A program made the translations under genes and the position numbers. This document shows, one piece after another, positions 22,805 to 31,330 of a stretch of 33,046 bases of DNA (position 1 is the first letter of the stretch; the number at the start of each line of letters is the position of its first letter). The DNA lies in contig PMXB01000149.1 of the NCBI GenBank assembly GCA_003165935.1, forward strand, positions 1,159 to 34,204. The letters run 5' to 3'. The notes below the pieces were generated by a model that was not told the origin of the DNA, did not search any database, and worked only from the letters and a program-made list of their open reading frames with translations. Source of the stretch: Acidobacteriaceae bacterium (GTDB lineage: Bacteria > Acidobacteriota > Terriglobia > Terriglobales > Acidobacteriaceae).

Positions 22805-22901
22805 GCAACCACTTCTTGGCCAGAGCTTGTCCAAATCAGATTTCAACTCATTGAATTCAGACTTCTTACCAGGAATTCACAGGATTCCTGCACTTTGGGG
22901 C

Positions 22902-22950
22902 TTGCGCATGTTCTGTAACCGGAGTAATTTACTAACCAGTTAGTTAATTA
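22902..22950 (+). promoter_or_regulatory. tetR promoter with overlapping palindromic operator
   Basis: A -35 TTGCGC (22902-22907), a 17-bp spacer and a -10 TAATTT (22925-22930). The -10 is the left end of a 26-bp near-perfect palindrome (22925-22950): TAATT-T-ACTAAC-CA-GTTAGT-T-AATTA, with 22 of 26 positions symmetric. ACTAAC/GTTAGT half-sites are typical of TetR-family operators. The palindrome ends two bases before the GTG start, so bound repressor would block its own promoter. A second inverted repeat, CAGGAAT/ATTCCTG, lies at 22870-22890. Confidence 0.65.
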
Positions 22951-22952
22951 CT

Positions 22953-23702
22953 GTGCACTCCACCGCTCCAAGCCGAACCCAATCTGATCGCTCGGATCTT
23001 TCGCGCCAGCGGATCCTTGATGCCGCGTTGCTTGAGTTCAGCGCAGAAGGGCTGGCCGGAGCGCGAACTGACCGCATCGCTGCTGCGGCAGGAGTGAACA
23101 AGGCGCTGATTTATTACTACTTCGAGAGCAAGGAAAACCTCTACAACGCGACGCTTGAGATGATTGCCTCGCGGGTCAGAGACAGCACAATGGCCGTGTT
23201 TTTGCGCTCGGCGACTGCCGGTGAACGCATTCTCCGTTTCGCTCTGAACCACTTTGACCGGATTCTCAGTCAGCGCGACTTTCAGAACCTGATGCAGCAG
23301 GAGATGATCCGGGTCCACAAGGGCGAAAGCGGCGCGGTCCCGCTGTTGATACAGCGCGTCTTCGCTCCGACGCATGCGATGTTTCAGTCTTTGGTGCGCG
23401 AGGGCATAGCTTCGGGTGAACTCATCGAAGCCGACTGGTTTCAATTTCCGCTGGTTGCGCTGGGCGCCAACGTCTTTTACTTCCTCGCTGCGCCCATTTG
23501 GGGATCGATTATGCCCTTCGACCCCTTTTCTCCTGCGGTAATCGCGGAGCGCCGTTTTGCCCTGGTTCGCTTTCTTGGCCAGGCTCTTTTTTTAGATCGT
23601 CAGCACGGTGCGCGTTTGGCCGAACAGATTCTGGCCGACACACCGATGCCCGAAATCGCACAGGATCGTTTCCTGCACGGGAGGAAGAATGAACGCACGT
23701 AA
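22953..23702 (+). CDS. TetR/AcrR-family transcriptional repressor
   Basis: A 249-residue regulator. The N-terminal helix-turn-helix (about 17-65) has RQRILDAALLEFSAEGLAGARTDRIAAAAGVNKALIYYYFESKENLY, a clear TetR_N match. The C-terminal ligand domain is helical and of the longer kind seen in CecR-like efflux regulators. It starts at GTG 22953 with no Shine-Dalgarno, because the operator occupies that space. Its end overlaps the HlyD-type gene by 14 bases, so it leads the efflux operon and probably represses it. The inducer is unknown. Confidence 0.9.
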   Translation: MHSTAPSRTQSDRSDLSRQRILDAALLEFSAEGLAGARTDRIAAAAGVNKALIYYYFESKENLYNATLEMIASRVRDSTMAVFLRSATAGERILRFALNHFDRILSQRDFQNLMQQEMIRVHKGESGAVPLLIQRVFAPTHAMFQSLVREGIASGELIEADWFQFPLVALGANVFYFLAAPIWGSIMPFDPFSPAVIAERRFALVRFLGQALFLDRQHGARLAEQILADTPMPEIAQDRFLHGRKNERT

Positions 23703-24759
23703 CAGGGTCTTCATGATCCTTGGATTGCTTACGATTGGATCGCTTATCTGGTACTTCGTTACGGTTCGGCCGACCGGTGACATGCAACTTATCGGCACCG
23801 TCGACGCGAACGAAGTGATCGTAAGCGCGAAGATTCCCGGCCGTATCCAGAGCCTGCTGGTGGACGAGGGGCAGGACGTGAAGGCGGGCCAACTGATCGC
23901 GGTGATTGAGAGCGAGGATTTGCAGGCTGCACGTAAGGCCGCCGAGGCAACGGCCGCGAGCCAAACGTCGCGTCTGAGTGAGACCGTGGCAACCGAGCGC
24001 CAGACCGTAGGCGAAACCACCAGCGCGACCGTGAATGCAGAAGCGCAGGTGAACTCGGCGAAGGCTGTGCTGGCGCAGGCGCAGGCGAACTACATGCACC
24101 AGCAGGCCGATACCAGCCGCACGGTGGCCCTGGCGCAGCAGGGCATCATGAGCACGCAGGCGCGCGATGAAGCGGTGACCAGCCTGGAGGCAGACAAAGC
24201 CGCCGTTGACACAGCCAAAGCCAACGTGGCCGCTGCGGAGGCCGCTCTGCGGCAAGCCCGGGCCCATGAGTTGTTGAACACCGTCGCGCAACGCACCGTA
24301 ACCGAGACTCGCGACACGGCTGAGAGCGCGCGCGCGCTGGCGGAACAGGCCAAAGTGCAGGTTGGGTACTCACAGGTTTACGCGCCAGTCTCAGGAAAGG
24401 TGAATGTGCGTGTTGCGCGGCAGGGTGAGGTGGTAACCATGGGCGCGGCCATCGTGACGATCATGGATCTGACGCAGACATGGGTCTATGCGCCTCTGCC
24501 GGAGACGCAGGCGGGGGCGGTGCAGGTTGGGGATACGCTGCGCGTTGTGATGCCCGGCGGCGCGAGCGAGACGATCACCGGCAAAGTAATCAACAAGGCG
24601 GCCGAAGCGGATTTTGCGACTCAGCGCGATGTTTCAAGCCGCAAGCGGGACATCAAGACGATCCAGCTCAAATTGTTGATCGAAAATCCGGGCGAGCGCT
24701 GGGTGCCTGGCATGACGGCTGAGGTTTACATTCCCAAAGACAAGCTGGTGAAGCAATGA
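23689..24759 (+). CDS. HlyD-type periplasmic adaptor (membrane fusion protein)
   Basis: A 356-residue adaptor with one N-terminal membrane helix (VFMILGLLTIGSLIWYFVTV). It has the split biotinyl-lipoyl domain (NEVIVSAKIPGRIQSLLVDEGQDVKAGQLIAVIE, then YAPVSGKVNVRVARQGEVV), a long coiled-coil hairpin between (about 80-235, Ala/Gln/Glu-rich), and a beta-barrel domain. It would link the ABC pump to an outer-membrane channel. The ATG at 23689 follows GGGAGGAAGA; the ORF-track start at 23608 lies within tetR. It overlaps the ATPase gene by ATGA. Confidence 0.9.
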   Translation: MNARNRVFMILGLLTIGSLIWYFVTVRPTGDMQLIGTVDANEVIVSAKIPGRIQSLLVDEGQDVKAGQLIAVIESEDLQAARKAAEATAASQTSRLSETVATERQTVGETTSATVNAEAQVNSAKAVLAQAQANYMHQQADTSRTVALAQQGIMSTQARDEAVTSLEADKAAVDTAKANVAAAEAALRQARAHELLNTVAQRTVTETRDTAESARALAEQAKVQVGYSQVYAPVSGKVNVRVARQGEVVTMGAAIVTIMDLTQTWVYAPLPETQAGAVQVGDTLRVVMPGGASETITGKVINKAAEADFATQRDVSSRKRDIKTIQLKLLIENPGERWVPGMTAEVYIPKDKLVKQ

Positions 24760-25826
24760 CAGCCGCCACTCCAACGGAGATACAGTCCAAACCTTCGATC
24801 AAGCCGCCGGGCGAGTTGCCTCCGCCCACTGCGGGCGCGGCCATCGAGGTGCAGAACATCGTCAAGGTTTATGGCTCGTTCATGGCAGTGAAGGATGTTA
24901 GCTTTTCGGTGAAGGAAGGCGAGATATTCGGCCTTCTCGGGCCGAATGGCGCAGGCAAGAGCACGCTGATCCGCATGATGACCACGCTTATTCCTGTGAC
25001 GGGCGGGCGCGCGCTGGTGGCCGGCCACGATGTGACCAAGGACTCCGATGCAGTGCGCAGGGTGATTGGCGTGATTCCGCAGGCGCTGACCAGCGACCCA
25101 GATCTCACGGTAGAGGAGAACCTTTCGATCTACGCCAAGCTCTACGGAGTGCCGCGCGCTGAACGGATTCACAACATCAATGAAGTTCTGGAGGCGGTTG
25201 ATCTGCTCAAGTGGCGCGATGCGCCGGTGAAGACGCTTTCGGGCGGCATGAGGCGGCGTGTCGAAATCGCCCGCGGCCTGGTGCACAATCCGCACATTTT
25301 CTTCCTCGACGAGCCGACGACGGGTCTCGATCCGGTCTCGCGAATTGCTGTTTGGGAGATGCTGGACAAAGTACGCAAAGCACGCAAGCTGACGATCCTG
25401 ATTACGACTCACTACATGGAAGAGGCGGACAAGCTCTGCGACCGGATCGCCATCGTGGATCACGGCACGCTGGTAGCCCTGGGCACGCCGATCGAGCTGA
25501 AGCGTGGCGTTCCCGGAGCGAACGTGGTTGAGGTGCATTTCGACCGCGAAACTGAAGAGTGGCAGTCGCGTTTGGAAAAGCTGGACGGAGTTACGAGTGT
25601 GCAGGGGCAGTCGGCGGGCTTTTATCGCGTGCTCACTTCTTCCGGTTCGAAGACCACGATGCAGCTTGTGGAGCTTGCCGCTTCGCTTGGCGAGACGGTC
25701 ACATCGCTTAGCGTTCAGAACACGTCGCTCGACGACGTGTTTGTTCACTACACCGGTCGCCAGCTTCGCGATGAAACCGTCAAGCCCATCTTTACCATGC
25801 CGCCACGCCCGGGGATGCAGCCATGA
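24756..25826 (+). CDS. ABC transporter ATP-binding protein (multidrug, YbhF/CcmA type)
   Basis: A 356-residue ATPase. It has a proline-rich N-terminal extension of about 30 residues, Walker A at 62-70 (GPNGAGKST), signature LSGGM at 161-165, Walker B at 182-187 (FFLDEP), and the DrrA-like C-terminal region ending in DDVFVHYTGR. It has one nucleotide-binding domain, so two copies must work with the permease. Start ATG overlaps the stop of the adaptor gene, and its stop overlaps the permease start. Confidence 0.92.
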   Translation: MTAATPTEIQSKPSIKPPGELPPPTAGAAIEVQNIVKVYGSFMAVKDVSFSVKEGEIFGLLGPNGAGKSTLIRMMTTLIPVTGGRALVAGHDVTKDSDAVRRVIGVIPQALTSDPDLTVEENLSIYAKLYGVPRAERIHNINEVLEAVDLLKWRDAPVKTLSGGMRRRVEIARGLVHNPHIFFLDEPTTGLDPVSRIAVWEMLDKVRKARKLTILITTHYMEEADKLCDRIAIVDHGTLVALGTPIELKRGVPGANVVEVHFDRETEEWQSRLEKLDGVTSVQGQSAGFYRVLTSSGSKTTMQLVELAASLGETVTSLSVQNTSLDDVFVHYTGRQLRDETVKPIFTMPPRPGMQP

Positions 25827-26935
25827 ACAGAATGTTTGCGATTATCGAACGCGAGATGCGAAAGTTCTTTCGCTCGCCCACGCTGATGATCATGTCGCTG
25901 ATGATGCCTATTCTGCAGCTTGTCATTATGGGCAATGCATTCGGTGGCAAGATTGTCGGATGCCATGTGGCCATCATTGACTACGATCGTGGGCCGCAGG
26001 CGGTGAAGCTGCGCGAGGCATTTGACGCCGTTGCCGCGAACATCAAGACCTTCACTACTGTTGAGTACACATCGGAGGTGCAGGCTCGCGAAGACGTTCG
26101 CACCGGCAAGATTGATGCGGCAGTCATTATCCCCGCGCAGTACTCACGCCGCGTCTATGGGCAGGACGCACCCAATGTGGGCCTGGTCGTGGACAACTCC
26201 GACCAGTTCACTTCAGGCTCGCTTGAGGCTGAGATGCAACTCGTGATTGACGCGGTCACTGCTCCAGCGATCCAGCCCCGGTTGGCCAATTCCGTCGCGC
26301 TGGAGATCGTCGAGCTCTACCCCTATGTCAACTACCTGAAGTTCCTGCTGCCCGCTACGGTCGCCATGGCGATGTACATCTCCGTGATGATCGGGGGCGG
26401 GATGCTCTATATCGACGACAAGGCGCGAGGCGTTCACGAAGGCTACCTGGTTACACCGATCACCAAGATCGAACTTGTATTCGGCATGAACATAGCCGGA
26501 GCAATGAAGGCGACGCTCGCCGGCATCTGCCTGACTGTAATTGGCTCATTCATGGCGGGACTCGGGGTTGTCTTCAATCCAATGGCCGACTTTGAGCTGC
26601 TGCTGCTGATTCTTGCCACGTCGATTGCATTCAACGGAATGATGTTCCTGCTGATGGTGCGCGTGAACGACCCGCTGGTTCCGCGCGCTATGTTCGGGGT
26701 GCTCAACGTGCTGCTGTTTTATCCTTCGGGCGCGATGTATCCGATTGCGGCATTTCCGAAGTGGCTGCAGGCCATGGCAGTGGTCGACCCGTTCACTTAC
26801 GCAATCCATGGATTCAAGGCCATCCTTCTGAAAGACGGCGGCATGACAGCCATCAGGGGAGACCTGCTGTTTCTGTTTGCTTTTGGCATCGGCACGCTTC
26901 TGGTGGCGACGCCGCTGTTCAAGCGGACGCTGTAG
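25823..26935 (+). CDS. ABC-2 type permease
   Basis: A 370-residue ABC-2 permease: a first transmembrane helix near 20-45, a large extracytoplasmic domain (about 50-170), then five helices, with the family motif around MYISVMIGGGMLYIDDKARGVHEGYLVTPIT and FYPSGAMYPIAAFPKWLQ. It pairs with the ATPase upstream to export a drug or lipid-like substrate. E. coli YbhFSR has two permeases; only one is present here, so it probably forms a homodimer. Confidence 0.9.
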   Translation: MNRMFAIIEREMRKFFRSPTLMIMSLMMPILQLVIMGNAFGGKIVGCHVAIIDYDRGPQAVKLREAFDAVAANIKTFTTVEYTSEVQAREDVRTGKIDAAVIIPAQYSRRVYGQDAPNVGLVVDNSDQFTSGSLEAEMQLVIDAVTAPAIQPRLANSVALEIVELYPYVNYLKFLLPATVAMAMYISVMIGGGMLYIDDKARGVHEGYLVTPITKIELVFGMNIAGAMKATLAGICLTVIGSFMAGLGVVFNPMADFELLLLILATSIAFNGMMFLLMVRVNDPLVPRAMFGVLNVLLFYPSGAMYPIAAFPKWLQAMAVVDPFTYAIHGFKAILLKDGGMTAIRGDLLFLFAFGIGTLLVATPLFKRTL

Positions 26936-27135
26936 ATCGAGTGGGGCAACAGCCGGCACCAGCAGGGTTGGGCAGATCGATTCAATAGGCTTCCGGCAGG
27001 CAACACACGCACTCCGGAAAGCAAAGAGGCGGCCCATTCCTTGTGGGAGGGTGGGGCGCCTCGGCGCGTCTGCGGCAAGTGCAGTGATGGACTCTTGCCC
27101 CTCGAATTCAGTGGCGTCCGTTCAGGGCGGGATAT

Positions 27136-27555
27136 TCAGGCAGCCTTCTCAAAGTGCTGATTGACCACGTGGATTTTGCCGCTGCAGGCATGGCAGCCGA
27201 AGTCCTTTGAGTTGGCAACCGTGTTGACTGAACTGCCGCACCAAGGGCACTTTCCGCGCAGCGCTCCGAAGCCGATGAGCGGCCCCAGAAGCGGGGCGAG
27301 TACGCCGGCAAGGATCATGGGAATACCGGCAATCGCGCCTAAGCCGGTGAGGCACAGCATGGTGCCCACGATAATCAGGATGGGCGTGGCGATGACCCCG
27401 AGGAAGAGCCCGCCATAAGTTCCTTGTATTGGCGCCCTCTCGCTTTCGAGGTGCTGCGGCTTTTCCGTTTCATGGTCCTGGCGTGCCCCACACTCGGCGC
27501 AAAACTTCCAGTTCATGCCAAGCTGCACGCCGCAGTTTGAACATTGCGTGCTCAT
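27136..27555 (-). CDS. Membrane protein flanked by two zinc ribbons
   Basis: A 139-residue protein. Residues 1-25 form a zinc ribbon (CSNCG ... CAECG), then a charged linker, two hydrophobic helices (about 48-95), and a second ribbon at the C-terminus (CPWCG ... CHAC). Both ribbons should face the cytoplasm if there are two membrane passes. The function is unknown. It converges with the ABC-2 permease gene, with 200 bases between that hold no gene. Confidence 0.8.
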   Translation of the reverse strand: MSTQCSNCGVQLGMNWKFCAECGARQDHETEKPQHLESERAPIQGTYGGLFLGVIATPILIIVGTMLCLTGLGAIAGIPMILAGVLAPLLGPLIGFGALRGKCPWCGSSVNTVANSKDFGCHACSGKIHVVNQHFEKAA

Positions 27556-27822
27556 CTTCTGGCCCCTCCCTCAAGCGGCACGAATCCTACCACCTGGGAA
27601 CAGGCAAAACTGTGCGGCAGATCACGTTTTTATAGGCGGTTGGACGGGGCTGATAGACAAAACCGGGCGAGTCAGCGGCCGAGACGCTGCCAGCATTCCA
27701 GCCATTTTTCGTTGCTGAAGCAGGTTCTTCAGGGTGGTTTCAGATTCCCATTGACAGTGCCATCGAGTAGTCTAAGAATGAGCAGCCCACGCGGCGGCCA
27801 CAATCCCAATAAGGAGTCCCCC

Positions 27823-28158
27823 ATGGCAGAAAAGGAAGGCACGCTCAAGAAGGACGCAACCGTGAAGACGGCGGCGCCCAAGGCCGCAAAGGCGAAAGCT
27901 GAGACGGTAACGGAAGCCAAGCCGAAAGGCGCGGCAAAGCCGCGCAAAAGCGCAGCGCCCAAGAAGGAGCTGGCTAGCGTAACCCCAATTGATATCAACC
28001 GTGAAACCGCGAAAGTGACGGTTTCACCAACCCGCGTCTCGACTGAACAAATCGCAAGACTTGCGCACCAGTATTGGCTGGAGCGGGGTTGCCAGCATGG
28101 TCATGATGCTGAAGACTGGTTCCGAGCCGAGCAGGAGCTGCGCAGCAAAGCTTCGTAG
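27823..28158 (+). CDS. DUF2934 domain protein with Lys/Ala-rich N-terminus
   Basis: A 111-residue protein. The first 60 residues are rich in Lys, Ala and Pro (KAAKAKAETVTEAKPKGAAKPRKSAAPKK), histone H1-like and probably disordered, so nucleic-acid binding is conceivable. Residues about 72-108 are a DUF2934 domain (IARLAHQYWLERGCQHGHDAEDWFRAEQEL), a short helical motif of unknown function common in Acidobacteria and Proteobacteria. The ATG at 27823 follows AAGGAG; the upstream extension in the ORF track is not supported. Confidence 0.85.
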   Translation: MAEKEGTLKKDATVKTAAPKAAKAKAETVTEAKPKGAAKPRKSAAPKKELASVTPIDINRETAKVTVSPTRVSTEQIARLAHQYWLERGCQHGHDAEDWFRAEQELRSKAS

Positions 28159-28233
28159 GGGGCGCTGCACGGTCTGGCGTGGTCTGCCCTCCAACTAACC
28201 GGCCTCTGCGATACCATTTCGTCTGAGGCCGGT

Positions 28234-29268
28234 ATGAGCAGAGAGTTGGTTTTGGTTACGGGTGGATCAGGATTCATCGGTGTGCATTGCATTTTGCAGC
28301 TTTTGCAGGCCGGATACCTAGTGCGCACCACTGTTCGCTCACATGATCGTGAGCCGGACGTCCGGGCGATGCTGCGAGTGGGCGGCGTGGAGGCGGGCGA
28401 GGCTCTCTCATTCGCGGTTGCCAACCTGACGGGGGATGCAGGGTGGCCGCAGGCTGTGGCCGGTTGCGATTACGTCTTGCATGTTGCTTCGCCGTTTCCG
28501 CTCAAGGTTCCGAAGGACGAGAATGAGCTGATCGTTCCCGCCCGGGAAGGCGCTCTCCGGGTGCTGCGCGCGGCGCGCTACGCTGGTGTTCGCCGTGTCG
28601 TTCTGACGTCCTCTTTTGCCGCCATTGGCTACGGAACTAGCCCTGGCCCTGGACCCTACACAGAGGAAGACTGGACCAATCCTGACGGTCCAGGAGTGAC
28701 TCCATACGTCAAATCCAAGACTCTAGCCGAGCGTGCGGCCTGGGATTTCATGGCCAGAGAGGGCGGCTCGCTGCAGCTATCAGTGGTGAACCCCGTCGCT
28801 GTCTTCGGGCCCGTGTTCTCCGGCGACTTGTCCACTTCGATCGCAATCGTGCAGCGCCTGCTGGATGGCGGTGTGCCCGCCTGCCCACGTCTGAAGTTTG
28901 GGGTTGTGGATGTGCGCGATGTGGCGAGCCTGCATCTGAGCGCGATGACAAATCCTGCTGCGGCGGGGGAGCGCTTCCTGGCAGTGACGGGTTCATTCAT
29001 CTCGATTCTCCAGATTGCTCAGATTCTTCGCGAGCGACTGGGTGCAGCCGCCTCACGTGTCCCGACGCACGAGATGCCGGACTGGATTCTGCGGATTGTC
29101 GGCGTTTTCGACTCCACTGTTCGGCAGATCGTGCCCGAACTGGGCAAGCACAAAGATGCGACCAGCGCCAAAGCCGAGCGCGTGCTTGACTGGAAGCCGC
29201 TTTCGGCCGAGGATTCGATTGTGGCGACGGCAGAGAGCCTGATCCAACTTGGTCTCGTGAAGCGTTAG
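28234..29268 (+). CDS. NAD(P)-dependent extended SDR reductase (dihydroflavonol-4-reductase-like)
   Basis: A 344-residue extended short-chain dehydrogenase. The cofactor motif is TGGSGFIG near residue 9-16, with RTTVRS after strand 2, which suggests NADPH. The active site has S126-S127 in VVLTSSFAA and Y158-x3-K162 (YVKSK). VNPVAVFGPVFSGDLSTS is typical of the DFR/cinnamoyl-CoA reductase group, in bacteria often acting on aldehydes or ketones of unknown identity. It appears monocistronic. Confidence 0.88.
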   Translation: MSRELVLVTGGSGFIGVHCILQLLQAGYLVRTTVRSHDREPDVRAMLRVGGVEAGEALSFAVANLTGDAGWPQAVAGCDYVLHVASPFPLKVPKDENELIVPAREGALRVLRAARYAGVRRVVLTSSFAAIGYGTSPGPGPYTEEDWTNPDGPGVTPYVKSKTLAERAAWDFMAREGGSLQLSVVNPVAVFGPVFSGDLSTSIAIVQRLLDGGVPACPRLKFGVVDVRDVASLHLSAMTNPAAAGERFLAVTGSFISILQIAQILRERLGAAASRVPTHEMPDWILRIVGVFDSTVRQIVPELGKHKDATSAKAERVLDWKPLSAEDSIVATAESLIQLGLVKR

Positions 29269-29376
29269 GTTGCGGAGAGCGGCGAGCAGCGGCTCGTTTC
29301 GCAGGATGAATGGGACGCTGCAACAACCCTGCGGAAACCCCTACAATAGGAAGTGAAATTCACGAACGAGGATCCC

Positions 29377-29616
29377 ATGCCGCTCTCTGGAGAAGCAATC
29401 CGCTTGATGAACTACATTGACGACGTTGCGGTCACCCTGCGCCGCATCCTGGCAGCCGCGCCGACTCTCACCCCAGAGGAAGCCGTACGTGTTGCCGAAC
29501 ACCTGGCGCAGGCGAGCCCCAGCGCAGAAGATGTGGCCCGCGCGCTCAAGGCCAACGGTGCGACGGCTCAGGTGGCAAGCATCGCAGGTGCAGGAAGCAC
29601 TCCCGCCGCGGTCTGA
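29377..29616 (+). CDS. Small helical protein of unknown function
   Basis: A 79-residue protein, mostly alpha helical (IRLMNYIDDVAVTLRRILAAAP, TPEEAVRVAEHLAQA, SAEDVARALKANG), with no recognised family. The ATG at 29377 has GAGG six bases upstream; the GTG at 29353 in the ORF track has poor spacing. It ends eight bases before the NAD-binding protein gene, so the two are likely cotranscribed. Confidence 0.65.
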   Translation: MPLSGEAIRLMNYIDDVAVTLRRILAAAPTLTPEEAVRVAEHLAQASPSAEDVARALKANGATAQVASIAGAGSTPAAV

Positions 29617-29624
29617 CGCGCGCT

Positions 29625-30152
29625 GTGGCCCTGACCATCACCATTATCGGAGCGGGTCCGCTAGGACGCTGGCTGGCCCAGGAGGCTGCTCGCGCGGGCT
29701 ACAACGTCTTTCTTGAGGACGTGATGCCGCACAATCTGCAGCACGCGCAGGAGGCACTTCGCGCGGCCCTGGGGCCGGATGCGCTGTCCACGGTCGTTTT
29801 TTCGTCGACCATCGAGGAAGCCGTTCGGTCGGCTGATCTAGCTATCGACTGCGTGCCGGACGAGCTGGAGTCGAAGTTGGAGATTCTGTGGCTTCTGGAT
29901 CGCATGGCGCCGCCGCGGACGGTGTTCGCAACGCCGACAACACGGCTGTCGATATCCGATTTGGCCGCCTGCACGTATCGGCCCGACAAAGTTGTTGGCA
30001 TGGCCGTCGAGGCAGCGAGCCTTGTTGCGGGCGTTGGGCCGGAGATCTTGCTGCGCACAACCGCGGGCACCTCGGCTGGGAGCGTGGCACTTGTGGATGA
30101 GTTCTGGCGCAGCTTGAAGTTCAACCCGAGCTTCCTGCTTGAGGGCAAATAG
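29625..30152 (+). CDS. Stand-alone NAD-binding domain of 3-hydroxyacyl-CoA dehydrogenase type
   Basis: A 175-residue Rossmann domain: TITIIGAGPLGRWLAQEAARAGYNVFLED at the start (GxGxxG with an acidic residue after strand 2, so NAD), SADLAIDCVPDELESKLEILWLLD, and VFATPTTRLSISDLA. It resembles the 3HCDH_N half of FadB or Hbd. The C-terminal dimerisation half (about 100 residues) is missing, and the usual HFF-P-P catalytic segment reads VVGMAVEAAS, so the active-site His appears absent. It may be a regulatory or degenerate paralogue. Starts at GTG. Confidence 0.8.
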   Translation: MALTITIIGAGPLGRWLAQEAARAGYNVFLEDVMPHNLQHAQEALRAALGPDALSTVVFSSTIEEAVRSADLAIDCVPDELESKLEILWLLDRMAPPRTVFATPTTRLSISDLAACTYRPDKVVGMAVEAASLVAGVGPEILLRTTAGTSAGSVALVDEFWRSLKFNPSFLLEGK

Positions 30153-30180
30153 TGCTTCTTATCCGGGCAATTCAGAGCGC

Positions 30181-31320
30181 CTACTGCTTCATGACCGCTT
30201 CGTAATAGCGAACATACTGTGGCACTACCAGGGTCGCGCAAAAGCGCTTCTGAGCAGTTTTTCGCGCGGCGTCACGCATTGCCTCGAGGCGAGTCTTGTC
30301 GCCGAGCAGGCTGAGTGCGCCCTCGGACATGGCCTTTACGTCGCCCACGGGGTAGAGAAGCCCCGTGATGCCGTCGTCGATGAGTTCGGGGACGCCCCCT
30401 ACGCGGGTTGCAATTGAAGGCACCTTGCAGGCCATTGCTTCAAGCGCGGCGAGGCCGAAGGACTCGAGCTGGCTGGGCATGAGTAGAAGGTCGGCCAGGG
30501 GCAGGAGTTCGTTCACGCTTTCCTGCTTGCCGAGGAAATGAACGCGCGCGTGGATTCCAAGGTCGCGTGCCAGCCATTCGGCCTCAGAGCGGTCGGGCCC
30601 ATCGCCCACCAGCACAAGTTGTGCAGGCATCTGGCGGACCACGTTGGCAAAGATCCGCACCACGTCCACGACGCGCTTTACCGGTCGGAAGTTGGAGAGG
30701 TGCATGAGAATTGCTTCGTCGGGCGCGGCCAGCTTGCGGCGTGCTTCGGCACGTTTCTGTTCATCGGCGATCGGGGCGTAGACATCGCAGTTGACGAAGT
30801 TTGGCACGACCTCGATACCGCGCGTCACGCCGAAGTCTTCAACAGTCTTATCTTTCAGGTAATCGGAGATGCTGGTGACCCCGTCGCTCTCCTGGATGGC
30901 GTAGCGTGTGATGGGCAAATAGCTTCGGTCGAGGCCGACGAGGGTGATGTCGGTTCCGTGCAGTGTTGTGACGAATGGCAGCCGCCGACCGCGCGTGGCA
31001 AGCATCTGCCGGGCCAGGAGCGCACTCACCGAGTGGGGGATGGCGTAGTGCACATGGAGCAGGTCGAGTTCATTGAACTCCGCGACCTCGGCCATGCGAG
31101 AGGCCAGCGCCAAGTCATAGGGCGGGAACTCGAAGAGCGGATAGCTGGAGACCGGAACCTCGTGGTAGAAGATGCCGCCGTCGCGTCCGCTGAGCCGGAA
31201 GGGCTGGGAGTAGGAGATGAAGTGGACCTCATGACCCAGCGCGGCCAATTCAATGCCTAACTCCGTGGCTACCACACCCGAGCCGCCGTAGGTGGGGTAA
31301 CAAGTGATGCCGATACGCAT
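30181..31320 (-). CDS. bshA: N-acetyl-alpha-D-glucosaminyl L-malate synthase BshA
   Basis: A 379-residue GT4 glycosyltransferase that joins UDP-GlcNAc and L-malate, the first step of bacillithiol synthesis. The family hallmarks are MRIGITCYPTYGGSGVVATELGIELAALGHEVHFIS, LLHVHYAIPHSVSA, HGTDITLVG, and the C-terminal PSQLESFGLAALEAMACKVPSIATRVGGVPELI (the EX7E donor motif). Length matches BshA (about 375-385). bshB1 at 7781 supplies the second step. It lies ten bases after the methyltransferase-like gene on the same strand. Confidence 0.95.
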   Translation of the reverse strand: MRIGITCYPTYGGSGVVATELGIELAALGHEVHFISYSQPFRLSGRDGGIFYHEVPVSSYPLFEFPPYDLALASRMAEVAEFNELDLLHVHYAIPHSVSALLARQMLATRGRRLPFVTTLHGTDITLVGLDRSYLPITRYAIQESDGVTSISDYLKDKTVEDFGVTRGIEVVPNFVNCDVYAPIADEQKRAEARRKLAAPDEAILMHLSNFRPVKRVVDVVRIFANVVRQMPAQLVLVGDGPDRSEAEWLARDLGIHARVHFLGKQESVNELLPLADLLLMPSQLESFGLAALEAMACKVPSIATRVGGVPELIDDGITGLLYPVGDVKAMSEGALSLLGDKTRLEAMRDAARKTAQKRFCATLVVPQYVRYYEAVMKQ

Positions 31321-31330
31321 TGAAAGCTCC

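Noticed and set aside
24726-25748. 340-codon minus-strand ORF
   Set aside because: Antisense to the ABC ATPase with all Walker motifs on the plus strand.
30538-31260. 240-codon plus-strand ORF
   Set aside because: Antisense to bshA.
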